This document shows positions 25,461 to 33,904 of a stretch of 64,000 nt of DNA, one piece after another. The translations under genes and the position numbers were made by a program. The stretch spans positions 186,001 through 250,000 of the forward strand of contig NZ_ATXP01000001.1 in NCBI RefSeq assembly GCF_000421745.1, written 5' to 3'. How positions within the stretch are numbered: position 1 is the stretch's first letter; each line of letters opens with the position of its first letter. Below the pieces are notes generated by a model. That model made no database searches, had not been told where the DNA came from, and saw nothing but the letters and a program-made list of their open reading frames with translations. The DNA is from Nesterenkonia alba DSM 19423. Its GTDB lineage: Bacteria; Actinomycetota; Actinomycetes; Actinomycetales; Micrococcaceae.

Positions 25461-26267
25461 TCAACTTTTATCTTTTTCGGTTTCTAGGTTGGCGAAGTCA
25501 GCCTCAGTTACTCCGGAGGAGGACTCGCTCCCGGTGCCAATGGCTGCAGGCTCGGAGGCCCCGCCACGCAGGGCAGCCAGCCGGGCTTCGACCTCAGCCT
25601 GTTCGCCGAGGTCCTCAAGCTGCTCGAACTGAGAGTCCAGGGAGGAGGCGGCCAGTTCGTTCTGTCCCCGGACCCGGGCCTCCTCCCGGCGGATCTTCTC
25701 CTCAAAGCGACCCACCTCCGAGGTGGGGTCCATGATGTCAATGGCTTTGACGGCGTCGTGCACCTGAGACTGGGCGTGAGCCGCCTTGGAGCGGGCCACT
25801 AGCTCATCCCGTTTGGAGATCAGTTGCTGACGCTTGGTCTTCATCTGCTCCAAACCGGTGCGCAGCCGCTCGACGATCTCCCGCTGGGACTGAATGGTTG
25901 GCTCAGCGTTCTTCGCGGAGTTCTCCGCATCGATCTGACGCTGAATGGCAACCTTGGCGAGATTGTCGAATTTCTGAGCATCCTGCTCATGACCCTCGGC
26001 CCGGAACTCATCGGCCTTGCGGGATGCCGCCAGTGCCTTCTGCCCCCAGGAACGGGCGGTGTCCAGATCCTCTTTGTAGTCGTCCTCCATCATCCGCAGA
26101 TTGCCGATGGTTTGGGCGACTGCCTCTTCTGCTTCACGGATGTTGTTGGTGAAGTCCCGGATCATCTGATCCAGCATCTTCTCCGGGTCTTCGGCACGGT
26201 CCAGCATCGCGTTGACATTGGCGCGAATCAACTGGGACATCCGTCCGAAAATGGACTGCTTCGTCAC
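25461..26267 (-). CDS. pspA: PspA/IM30 family membrane-associated protein
   Basis: 268 residues. The N-terminal amphipathic helix (Q-S-I-F-G-R-M-S-Q-L-I-R-A-N-V-N) and A-E-D-P-E-K-M-L-D-Q-M-I are the PspA/IM30/ESCRT-III-like hallmark, and residues 25-225 are a long coiled coil; the tail is acidic. Proteins of this family polymerise on stressed membranes. The GTG at 26267 is preferred over one three codons upstream because GGAAAGG then stands eight bases away. It lies downstream of a coiled-coil membrane protein gene (26397-27935) that is a regular neighbour of pspA in Actinobacteria. Confidence 0.9.
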   Translation of the reverse strand: MTKQSIFGRMSQLIRANVNAMLDRAEDPEKMLDQMIRDFTNNIREAEEAVAQTIGNLRMMEDDYKEDLDTARSWGQKALAASRKADEFRAEGHEQDAQKFDNLAKVAIQRQIDAENSAKNAEPTIQSQREIVERLRTGLEQMKTKRQQLISKRDELVARSKAAHAQSQVHDAVKAIDIMDPTSEVGRFEEKIRREEARVRGQNELAASSLDSQFEQLEDLGEQAEVEARLAALRGGASEPAAIGTGSESSSGVTEADFANLETEKDKS

Positions 26268-26396
26268 GGTGATCACCTTTCCTTACAGGGGCGTCGACGG
26301 CGTACGGACGATCACCCCTCCGATACTAGTCACTGAGGTGGACATCGCATCAGTCCCTAGGGGGAGATTTCCTCCTGCTGTGACAGCATGCACGGA

Positions 26397-27935
26397 TTAG
26401 AACCGCCGTCCGCGGTGTGCCATCCGGCCCATCCGCATGCCGGTACGGGCGGCCCGACCCATGCCGTAGCCACCGGGACGGCGCCCATAGCCATACCCGT
26501 ATCCCATCCCACCGAAGCCACCACCGGTGCCGTAGTGGCCACCGCCGATGACGACCTGCCCACCGTGCGCCAGATTGCCCTCGGCGATTTCCCGCTGGGC
26601 GATCTGGGCCGCCTGGGCGGCCAACTGACCGGCCTGCTGGGCGTAGTCCAGGGCACGGGCAGGTTCACCCTCTGCCCGCTCGTGGGCCTCGGCCAGGCAG
26701 CGTTGCGCCTCGGCCATCCGGGTCCGGGCGGTGGCGGAGATCCCGTACCGGCGGGCTCGCAGATAGTCGGCAGCGGATTCGACCTGATTGCGGGCGGAGA
26801 CGAGCTCGTGGTCGAGCACCTCCCGGGCGCGGCGGTCCTTGGCCTGCTGATCCCGGATGGCGTTCAGCGGTTCGTCCAACTCCCGGTGGGCGATCTCCAG
26901 AGAATGCAGCACGCGTAAGGGGTCGATGCGTTCCTGGGTCTGCAGGACATCGCGCACCTGGGCGACGGCCTGCTCGGCCGCGGCGATCGGGCCGGCCAAC
27001 TCCTCCCGATGGGTACCGGTGCGCAGCGCCTTGGCTTGGGCGATGTCCTGCTCGGTCTGGGTGATCCCGATCTCGATGTTCTTCCGTGCCTGGGCCAGCC
27101 GGTCTTCGGTCTGCTCCATGGACTCCACCAGCCGCTGGACATCGGCGGCGGCCTGCTCCCCGGAATGCAGCGCCACCACCGCCGCGGCAGTATCGCCGGC
27201 CTGCACCGCCTCGGCGGCACGACGATGTTCCTGCTCAGCGGATTCAAGGGCCCGCTGAGATTGGGTGAGATTGTCCCGATACTGGGCGAGGGCGTCGTCG
27301 TCGTACTTCTGCGCCATGGTCTCCAGCGCGTCCTCAGCGGTACGACGACGCCGGCTGAACTCATCGATCCGGGTCTGCAACTGTTCCAGGGCCGGAGTGG
27401 GATCCCGCTCCAGGCTGCGCAGCCCCTCGAATTCCTCCTGATGCGCAGTCAGCGTCTGATCGAGTTGCTCACAGTGGTGGATGATGCGCTTGTAGAGATC
27501 ACGGATCTCATCCTGTTGGTCTTGTGGGGTCTGGTCAGCCTGTTGCTGGAGGGAAAACGACTGGCGCAGGTGGCGTGTGGCTTCTTCGAGATCCTGCTGG
27601 AAGGGTTTGATCCGCTCCTCACCGTAGGAGGCCTGGGCGAAGAGCAACTCCTGCTCCGAGGAGGAGACCGCATTATCTGCGGCCACGAGAACCGAACCGG
27701 CCCGCAGACGCAGCTCATCGGTGCTCAGCTCATCCAGCGGATCCCGTTCCGCCTCGGGCTGTTGGGCGGCTTCCACCTGCTGCCGCTGCCAGCCGGCGCG
27801 GATCCGTGCTGAGCGTCGCTGGCCTCCGGCGAGCCAGACTGCCCCGGCCCCTACGAGGGCGAGCACCGCCGCAGCGATGATGAGCGGGCCCACGATCGAG
27901 GCCCCCAGCAAGAGCACAGCCACCTCTGGCACCAT
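26397..27935 (-). CDS. Coiled-coil membrane protein related to TPM-domain proteins but lacking TPM
   Basis: 512 residues. One N-terminal transmembrane segment (about 10-36) is followed by some 400 residues of coiled coil, including a L-H-S-L-E-I-A-H-R-E-L-D-E-P region, and a Gly/Tyr/Arg-rich C terminus. In related Actinobacteria this part follows an exported TPM (YgcG-type) domain in a protein encoded beside pspA. Here the ATG is preceded in frame by a TAG four codons upstream, so the TPM part is absent. TAGACT six bases before the ATG suggests a leaderless message. Probably anchors or organises PspA at the membrane; inferred from linkage. Confidence 0.7.
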   Translation of the reverse strand: MVPEVAVLLLGASIVGPLIIAAAVLALVGAGAVWLAGGQRRSARIRAGWQRQQVEAAQQPEAERDPLDELSTDELRLRAGSVLVAADNAVSSSEQELLFAQASYGEERIKPFQQDLEEATRHLRQSFSLQQQADQTPQDQQDEIRDLYKRIIHHCEQLDQTLTAHQEEFEGLRSLERDPTPALEQLQTRIDEFSRRRRTAEDALETMAQKYDDDALAQYRDNLTQSQRALESAEQEHRRAAEAVQAGDTAAAVVALHSGEQAAADVQRLVESMEQTEDRLAQARKNIEIGITQTEQDIAQAKALRTGTHREELAGPIAAAEQAVAQVRDVLQTQERIDPLRVLHSLEIAHRELDEPLNAIRDQQAKDRRAREVLDHELVSARNQVESAADYLRARRYGISATARTRMAEAQRCLAEAHERAEGEPARALDYAQQAGQLAAQAAQIAQREIAEGNLAHGGQVVIGGGHYGTGGGFGGMGYGYGYGRRPGGYGMGRAARTGMRMGRMAHRGRRF

Positions 27936-27941
27936 GGTGCG

Positions 27942-27947
27942 AGTCTA
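27942..27947 (-). promoter_or_regulatory. -10 element (TAGACT) for a leaderless transcript
   Basis: On the minus strand TAGACT ends six bases before the ATG at 27935, where no ribosome binding site exists. The same hexamer at the same distance is found before the sigma/anti-sigma gene and the chorismate mutase gene. Confidence 0.5.
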
Positions 27948-27995
27948 ATACGCAGTACCCGTCCCTCACGCCGAGCAAGGAGCTTCAAGGACGTC

Positions 27996-29756
27996 ATGGC
28001 ACAGGACGATAACGGCGAGCAGCACCGGCACGATCACGACGACGCCACCCGCCCCCTTCCCCCGCACCAGCAGCAGCCTCAGCAGCCCGAACGGGGTCAG
28101 CCGCAGACCGGAGATGAGCCGCCGCGCCAGCCGGAGCAGCACCGGCCTGAGCCGCGTCAGCCCCAGCCCGGGGAACCGACCCCGGGGTGGGGTAGCCGAC
28201 CGCCGGTACCGCCGTCGTTCCCCGGGGCCGGCTCCCAGCCGGGTCAGTACCGTCCCGGCGGGGACTCCCATCAGCCGCAGCGGCCAGGGCAGTATTCCCA
28301 GCCTGGTTCCCACCGTTCCCCATCCGCCCACCCGGCTGGACCCTCGTTGTCAGCTGGGCAGTCACCATTCGCTCAGCCTGGGGCAGGCGGCCACTCCGGT
28401 GGGGGGTACGGCGGGACTCCGCAGCCTTCTCCACAGCCCGACCGGCAACCCAATCAGTGGACCAACCCTCCGGAACCGGCGCAGCGGCAGCGTCGGCGCG
28501 GTGTCGGCATCGGGGTGTTGCTGGTGTGCATGGTGCTTGCTGGACTGCTCGGCGGGGGTGTGGCTGCCGGTGCCCTGACCCTGGCCAACTGGGCCACCGG
28601 GCCGCAGGCGGGGGAGGTGGAGGAGACCATCGATGAGCCCGGCGACGGGGTGGAAGTCAACGACCCGGACAGCGCGACAGTGGTCACCGCTGCGGCCGCA
28701 GAGGCCTCGCCGTCGGTGGTGACTCTGGCCGTGGGCGCTGAGGACGGCGCCGGTTCAGGCTCGGGCATCATCCTGGATGAGGAGGGGCACGTGCTGACCA
28801 ATACTCACGTGGTGACCCTCGGTGGAGCCACCGCTGAACCAGAGATCTACGCCCGCCTGGCCGATGGCCGGACCTCCTCGGCTCAGATCGTGGGCCTGGA
28901 CCCGCTCAGTGACCTGGCGGTCATCCGACTCGATGACGCCGAAGACCTCACCCCGGCCGAACTGGGCAGTTCCTCCGACCTCAATGTGGGGGACCGGGCG
29001 ATCGCCATCGGCTCCCCCTTAGGTCTCTCCGGCACTGTGACCGACGGGATCATCTCCACCCTGGACCGGACCATCCAGGTGGCCTCTGCCGCCGTGGAGG
29101 ATGAACCCGGCATCGAACAGCCCGAAGAGGACGACGGCGGGGAAGGCTTCGAGTTCTACTTCCCCGACCAGGAGGAAACCCCGCAGACCCAGGGGCAGAT
29201 CTACCTCAACGTCATTCAGACTGATGCCGCCATCAACCAGGGCAACTCCGGTGGGGCGCTGGTCGACTCCGAAGGCCGGGTGATCGGCGTCAACGTGGCC
29301 ATCGCCTCCACCGGGGGCATGTTCGGTGAAGGAGCCGGCAACATCGGGGTGGGGTTCTCCATCCCGATCGACTACGCGCAGCGGGTCGCCCAGGAGCTCA
29401 TCGAACACGGGGAGGCCAGCCACGGACTACTCGGGGTCACCGCCACCACGGCGACCCCCGACCCGGAGCTCAATGAGGAGATCCTCGAGGCTTTCCTCAA
29501 TGAGGACCCCGATGTGCCCATGCCTGAAGGATTCCCCGCCGGGGCCCTGGTCACCCAGGTCTCCGATGAGGCCCCCGCGGCGGAGGGCGGGATTCAGCCC
29601 GGAGACGTCATTACCGAGGTGGAAGGCCGCCATGTGGAGGACCAGATCGCACTGACTGCGATCATCCGTGAGTACGCCGCCGGAGAGACTGTCACCATCA
29701 CCGTGCAGCGGGATGGCGAGGAGTACTCCACCGAGGTCACCCTCAGCGGGATGTGA
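27996..29756 (+). CDS. HtrA/DegP-type serine protease with PDZ domain
   Basis: 586 residues. Residues 1-165 are a Pro/Gln/Gly-rich cytoplasmic tail, 169-195 the membrane anchor, about 225-440 a trypsin-like domain with catalytic His271 (T-N-T-H-V-V), Asp306 (S-D-L-A-V-I) and Ser418 (G-N-S-G-G-A), and about 490-580 a PDZ domain. An acidic 35-residue loop is inserted around 368-402 before the serine. The layout matches mycobacterial PepD/HtrA proteases, which handle misfolded envelope proteins. AAGGA before the ATG. Its last codon overlaps the PIG-L gene. Confidence 0.92.
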   Translation: MAQDDNGEQHRHDHDDATRPLPPHQQQPQQPERGQPQTGDEPPRQPEQHRPEPRQPQPGEPTPGWGSRPPVPPSFPGAGSQPGQYRPGGDSHQPQRPGQYSQPGSHRSPSAHPAGPSLSAGQSPFAQPGAGGHSGGGYGGTPQPSPQPDRQPNQWTNPPEPAQRQRRRGVGIGVLLVCMVLAGLLGGGVAAGALTLANWATGPQAGEVEETIDEPGDGVEVNDPDSATVVTAAAAEASPSVVTLAVGAEDGAGSGSGIILDEEGHVLTNTHVVTLGGATAEPEIYARLADGRTSSAQIVGLDPLSDLAVIRLDDAEDLTPAELGSSSDLNVGDRAIAIGSPLGLSGTVTDGIISTLDRTIQVASAAVEDEPGIEQPEEDDGGEGFEFYFPDQEETPQTQGQIYLNVIQTDAAINQGNSGGALVDSEGRVIGVNVAIASTGGMFGEGAGNIGVGFSIPIDYAQRVAQELIEHGEASHGLLGVTATTATPDPELNEEILEAFLNEDPDVPMPEGFPAGALVTQVSDEAPAAEGGIQPGDVITEVEGRHVEDQIALTAIIREYAAGETVTITVQRDGEEYSTEVTLSGM

Positions 29757-30541
29757 TGAGAGCCCCGGTGACACGGCACGCCCCGGTCAGAGAGTCCACC
29801 CCGGCAGAGCTCATCGACCAGCTCGGTATCCGACGGGTGCTGGCATTCGCTGCCCATCCCGACGACGTCGACTTCGGCGCCTCCGCCACCCTGGCCGCTC
29901 TCAGCGACCACGGTGTGGAGGTCACCCTCTGCTTGCTCACCGCCGGGGACGCGGGAGGCTTCGATCCTGCCCGCTCCCCGGAGGAGACCGCGCGAATCCG
30001 AGCTGAGGAGCAGCGAGCCGCCGCTGAGGTCGTGGGGATCTCCGAGGTGGTGCTGCTCACCGAGCGGGACGGGTTCGTCGCCCCGACCTATGAGCTGATC
30101 GGTGAGGTGGTGCGGCAGATGCGCAGGGTGCGCCCCGACGTCGTGCTCTCATCCCACCCAGAACGGGCCTGGGACCGGCTGCAGAAGTCCCACCCCGACC
30201 ACCTCGCCTGCGGGGAGGCTGTGGTGCGCGCCGCCTACCCGGCAGTGGAGAACCCCTTCGCCTACCCGGAGCTGACCGGCCAGGGGCTCGAGGCGTTCAA
30301 AGTCCGGCACCTGTTGCTCATGGGCGCGCCCGCCGAGCGGGTGAACCTCACCGTGGATGTTGGCGGCTTCGAACAACGCAAGCTTGAGGCCCTGGATCGG
30401 CATTTCACGCAGCACCGCGACGCCGAACGGATGCGCGGATTCGTCCTGGACCAGTTGCGCACCACGCACGCCTCAGGCGGATACGCCGAGGCGTTTCACC
30501 ATGTGGTGGTCAATGACGAGGACACCATCTCCGGCTTCTGA
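29756..30541 (+). CDS. PIG-L/LmbE family deacetylase
   Basis: 261 residues. The zinc-binding A-H-P-D-D-V-D-F-G motif is at 33-41 and the third metal ligand lies in H-P-D-H about 110 residues later. PIG-L enzymes remove acetyl groups from N-acetylglucosamine-type sugars; MshB and Mca of the mycothiol pathway belong here, but this member cannot be placed safely in either group. ATG overlaps the protease stop by one base (TGATG); a GTG one codon earlier is possible. Convergent with the sigma/anti-sigma gene, one base apart. Confidence 0.85.
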   Translation: MRAPVTRHAPVRESTPAELIDQLGIRRVLAFAAHPDDVDFGASATLAALSDHGVEVTLCLLTAGDAGGFDPARSPEETARIRAEEQRAAAEVVGISEVVLLTERDGFVAPTYELIGEVVRQMRRVRPDVVLSSHPERAWDRLQKSHPDHLACGEAVVRAAYPAVENPFAYPELTGQGLEAFKVRHLLLMGAPAERVNLTVDVGGFEQRKLEALDRHFTQHRDAERMRGFVLDQLRTTHASGGYAEAFHHVVVNDEDTISGF

Positions 30542-30542
30542 G

Positions 30543-32306
30543 TCAGGCGTCGTCGGGATCCTCGGGGAGCCCTTCTTGTAACGGCAGGTCAGCTACGGAT
30601 TCGCCGGTGGGACGTTCCTCACCGCGGATCTGCTCCACGGTGACCTGCAGGTACTGGTACTGGGCGATGTTGTGGATATCCACGCCCTCTTCTTCGAGCT
30701 CTTCGGGTGTGAAATTCCCCAGGGAGGAGGGGAGGGAATCGTCCACAGGCAGCAGCCACAGCTGGTAGGTGGCGTTTTCGTTCTCCAGATCCGGCACATC
30801 GCTGAACTCCACGAAGGCGACGTCCTCTTCGGCGGAGATGACCGCGTGGATCTCACCGCCCTCATGCATGGGGTGCCCTTCGATGACCACGGCGTTCTCA
30901 TCCGCCTCGGCAATGGCCTGGGTGTCCTGCCCGCGGCTGATGCCCCAGATGACCACCGCGCCGATGGCAACGACGGCCAGGAACCCGGCCACCAGCATCC
31001 ATCGTTTGGCCTTGGGCTTCTGCCGTTCGGTCTCCTCGGTCTCGGCACCGAAGCTTTCGACCATGCTCATACCAACTTCCTGCTGGCTCTCGGCGACCGT
31101 GCCGAGGATTTCATCGAGCAGGCCCGAAGGCGGGGGCACCGGGTGGGCGGCGAAGATCTCAGCGAGGGTACGGCGGGCCGCTAAGACGCGGGTATCCCAC
31201 TGCTGGGCCTGGTCGGCAGAGGCCGTCAGCGCGGCTTCCTCCAATAAGGCGCGTTCGCGGTCATCGATGGCGTCCAAGGCGTAGAGCTCAGCCAGCTCGG
31301 TGAGGAGTCCCTTGTCCAGGTCCGCTGCAATCTCCGGGGTGAAGTTGCGGTTGACTCCGCTGCCGCGGGTGACGTCATCCTTAGTCACCGCCGCCCGCAG
31401 GATCGGATCGGGCTCGGCTTCACGTTCGGTCCGGGCCGCGTGCAGCCGGGCCATGGCATCGCGCAACCGGGACTTCACCGACGGGATCGCAGCACCGACG
31501 GTCTCAGCCACCTGCTGGTGAGTCTGACCGGTCAGGTACGTCAGGGCCAGTGCCTGGACCTGCGAGTCAGACAGGGGGATGAGATCTTCGATGACCTCTT
31601 CGGGCAGACCGGCCACCCCGCCGCCCTGATTCTGCGGAACAGGGGAGAGCGGGATGGGCTCGGCGAGGCCTTCGCGGAAGCGTTCGACGACGATCCGATG
31701 GACTAAGGGAACCAACCATTCCAGCACGAGCTCGTACTCATTGGGTCGGTAGCTGGCATCTTCACCGGCAGTCTGATCCGCAGCCGAGGGGTCCGCTGGG
31801 GAGGCATCCTGCGCCTGGGTGGTCTGCGGGCCCGGACCGGCGAACTCATCAGTGAGCAGCTGGGAGGTTTGGGTCTGCACGCGCAGGTCCCGGGCTCGGG
31901 CATCGGCCTGGTCCCACAGGTGCTGGTAGACCGCTGTGGTGGCAGCAGCGGCACCTTCGGCGGTGGCGTGCATCAGCAGGGTCAGCCCATAGACGACATC
32001 CGAGGTCGCCTCGTAGAACGCGGAGAAGCTCGCCGAGTGGCCACGGGCGGTGCCGGTGAGCAGATCCGCCAGGGTGGGGTTCTCCGGCAGCGCGGCGAGG
32101 TCCGGGGCTTCACCCTCAGCCTCATCGTCTTCTGTTTCTGTAGGTTCGGTGCTGTCCGGGTCGCCGGCGACGTCATCGGCCTCGGGGTACTCCCCGGATG
32201 CGTGCTGTAAGTCAGCATGCTCCCAGCCAGTCGCCTCCGGCTCTACGGGCTCGGGGGCGTCGTCGGGGGAGTCCTCAGGGTGGCGTCCGCCGGCGGGGGT
32301 CGTCAT
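30543..32306 (-). CDS. Fused ECF sigma factor and RskA-like anti-sigma factor
   Basis: 587 residues in one uninterrupted frame. 1-80: acidic and disordered. 88-214: sigma region 2 (F-Y-E-A-T-S-D-V-V-Y-G and V-Y-Q-H-L-W, then V-H-R-I-V-V-E-R-F-R), split by an acidic insertion at about 136-188. 243-290: sigma region 4 helix-turn-helix (L-S-D-S-Q...L-T-G-Q-T-H-Q-Q-V-A-E...S-V-K-S-R-L). 333-405: RskA-like N-terminal sigma-binding helices (L-L-T-E-L-A-E-L-Y-A-L-D-A-I). 436-457: transmembrane helix. 471-580: the extracytoplasmic RskA domain (Y-Q-L-W-L-L-P). Sigma factor and inhibitor are normally separate adjacent genes (SigK/RskA). Here the sigma part is tethered to the membrane. TAGACT seven bases before the ATG suggests a leaderless message. 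Sigma region 2 is divergent, so activity is uncertain. Confidence 0.8.
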   Translation of the reverse strand: MTTPAGGRHPEDSPDDAPEPVEPEATGWEHADLQHASGEYPEADDVAGDPDSTEPTETEDDEAEGEAPDLAALPENPTLADLLTGTARGHSASFSAFYEATSDVVYGLTLLMHATAEGAAAATTAVYQHLWDQADARARDLRVQTQTSQLLTDEFAGPGPQTTQAQDASPADPSAADQTAGEDASYRPNEYELVLEWLVPLVHRIVVERFREGLAEPIPLSPVPQNQGGGVAGLPEEVIEDLIPLSDSQVQALALTYLTGQTHQQVAETVGAAIPSVKSRLRDAMARLHAARTEREAEPDPILRAAVTKDDVTRGSGVNRNFTPEIAADLDKGLLTELAELYALDAIDDRERALLEEAALTASADQAQQWDTRVLAARRTLAEIFAAHPVPPPSGLLDEILGTVAESQQEVGMSMVESFGAETEETERQKPKAKRWMLVAGFLAVVAIGAVVIWGISRGQDTQAIAEADENAVVIEGHPMHEGGEIHAVISAEEDVAFVEFSDVPDLENENATYQLWLLPVDDSLPSSLGNFTPEELEEEGVDIHNIAQYQYLQVTVEQIRGEERPTGESVADLPLQEGLPEDPDDA

Positions 32307-32313
32307 AGGCTCG

Positions 32314-32319
32314 AGTCTA
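32314..32319 (-). promoter_or_regulatory. -10 element (TAGACT) of the sigma/anti-sigma gene
   Basis: Minus-strand TAGACT ends seven bases before the ATG at 32306. No ribosome binding site is present, so a leaderless transcript is likely. Confidence 0.45.
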
Positions 32320-32359
32320 CTGATCGGCCGTGGTGCAACGGGGGAACCGCTGCGGCCTG

Positions 32360-32833
32360 TCACGCTGCACCGTGGAAGTCCTGTTGCCGCCAGGCCTCGT
32401 AGACGGCAACCGAGACCGCGTTAGCCAGGTTGAGGCTACGCCGAGCTGGCAACATCGGGATACGCACCTGCTCGGTGATCCGAGGGTCGTTTTTGACGGT
32501 GTCATCCAGCCCGGTGGACTCCCGCCCGAAGAGCAGCACATCACCGTCGGCATAGCTGATCTCGGTGTGGGTGCGGCTGCCCTCAGCGGTGAACGCGAAG
32601 ATACGCTGAGGCCGCAGGTGAGTATAGGCGGCCTCCAGGCTGGTGTGTTCGGTCATCACCGCCAGGTCGTGGTAGTCGAGTCCAGCGCGTTTGAGCCGGG
32701 CGTCGGAAAACTCGAAGAGCGTCGGTCCGGCGATGTGCAGCCGGAAACCGGCTACTGCCGCCAGGCGGATGATGTTACCGGTATTGCCGGGGATCTCCGG
32801 CTGGTCGAGCACCACGTGCAGGTTCAGGCTCAT
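32360..32833 (-). CDS. trmL: tRNA (cytidine(34)-2'-O)-methyltransferase TrmL
   Basis: 157 residues, the compact size of TrmL. It is a SPOUT methyltransferase that 2'-O-methylates the wobble base of tRNA-Leu. E-I-P-G-N-T-G-N-I-I-R at residues 13-23, L-L-F-G-R-E-S-T-G-L and the knot motif I-P-M-L-P-A-R-R-S-L-N-L-A-N-A-V-S are all present. ATG start lies one base after the stop of the J-domain gene, so the two are probably co-translated. Confidence 0.93.
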   Translation of the reverse strand: MSLNLHVVLDQPEIPGNTGNIIRLAAVAGFRLHIAGPTLFEFSDARLKRAGLDYHDLAVMTEHTSLEAAYTHLRPQRIFAFTAEGSRTHTEISYADGDVLLFGRESTGLDDTVKNDPRITEQVRIPMLPARRSLNLANAVSVAVYEAWRQQDFHGAA

Positions 32834-32834
32834 C

Positions 32835-33857
32835 TCAGCTGGCCTCCGGTGCGGCGAGCTGGGTACGCAGAGCGGCCATGAGATGCCGGTCGACCAGGTT
32901 GGCCCGCTCAGAACTGCTCAGGGCGTTAGCGATATGCCCCACAGCCCGCCCGGCGGCCAGCGGCGGGTCGGCGTAGCGCCCCTGCCCCTGGGTCTCCACC
33001 ACGGGGTGGAACAGGTCACCATCTGCGGCATGGAGGATGAGCTGGGAACTGACCTTCACACCCGCACCAGCGGGGGATCCTTCTGGCAGCAACCCCGCCA
33101 ATGTGGTGCGGAGCTTGGCGGCCTGAGCGGCGAGATTCGGCGGGGTGATGCGCCGGCCGGCCACCCGCAGGGCCCGTCCGTCCCAGGCCGCTGCGGTGGC
33201 GGGGACTTCCAAGGCGGCCACCACGACCAGCGAGGTCCCTGCGATGACCACATGCTCAGCGCGTTCGCCCCCCTTGGGGTGCTGCAACCGACCTTTGCGG
33301 TCACGCCCCGGGGGACCGAGATGAACGTCGTTGAACAGCCGGGCAGCCGGAAGCTGCTCGAGCAGATGCCGTTGCAGCAGTTCCACGGTCCGTGTGTGCA
33401 GCCGCTGGCTTCGGCCTGCGCCGAAGAGCCCGCTGCGCCGGAACTCGCCGTGGACTTTCTGGCTGGTCAGGGTCAGCGACAGCGGCTGCGGTTCAGACAA
33501 CGGGGGCTGGTAGACCGGTGGCTGGTCAGCTGCTGCGGAGCGGCGCTGCTTGCGATCACCGGTGCGTGGGGCCGGCCGGCGGGTGGCGGTACTGCGCGAG
33601 TAGGTAAAACCTGAGCCTTCCTCCGTGGGAGCTGAGGGCGACTCCTCAGAGGTGCCGCTGCGGCGTCGTCGGTCGTATTCAGCCCGGGTGCTCTCCTCGC
33701 CGAGGACTTCCCAGGCGGCTTGGACGTGGTGGAACTCCTCGGCCGAACCGCCATGGTCGGGGTGAGTCTGGCGGGCACGACGCCGGTAGGCAGCGCGAAG
33801 GGTCGCAGCATCGGCATCGGCGGGCACACCGAGGATGGCGTAGAGGTCATCACTCAT
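32835..33857 (-). CDS. J-domain protein with NERD-like C-terminal domain
   Basis: 340 residues. A J domain (1-60) has the intact H-P-D motif (Q-T-H-P-D-H-G-G), so it should stimulate an Hsp70. There is no Gly/Phe region or zinc finger, so it is not DnaJ proper. After a basic linker the C-terminal 190 residues (about V-H-L-G-P-P...A-E-H-V-V-I-A-G-T-S-L-V-V-V-A-A-L) look like a divergent NERD/nuclease-related fold in which the usual catalytic D/Q-x-K is not seen; this second assignment is tentative. The start is set by the J domain. Coupled to trmL. Confidence 0.7.
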   Translation of the reverse strand: MSDDLYAILGVPADADAATLRAAYRRRARQTHPDHGGSAEEFHHVQAAWEVLGEESTRAEYDRRRRSGTSEESPSAPTEEGSGFTYSRSTATRRPAPRTGDRKQRRSAAADQPPVYQPPLSEPQPLSLTLTSQKVHGEFRRSGLFGAGRSQRLHTRTVELLQRHLLEQLPAARLFNDVHLGPPGRDRKGRLQHPKGGERAEHVVIAGTSLVVVAALEVPATAAAWDGRALRVAGRRITPPNLAAQAAKLRTTLAGLLPEGSPAGAGVKVSSQLILHAADGDLFHPVVETQGQGRYADPPLAAGRAVGHIANALSSSERANLVDRHLMAALRTQLAAPEAS

Positions 33858-33890
33858 CAGAGGCCCCAGCTTACCGAGACATCCCCGGCG

Positions 33891-33896
33891 TAGAAT
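33891..33896 (+). promoter_or_regulatory. -10 element (TAGAAT) of the cysteine desulfurase gene
   Basis: TAGAAT ends eight bases before the GTG at 33905, with no ribosome binding site between, as expected for a leaderless transcript. Confidence 0.45.
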
Positions 33897-33904
33897 CGCC
33901 TGCC

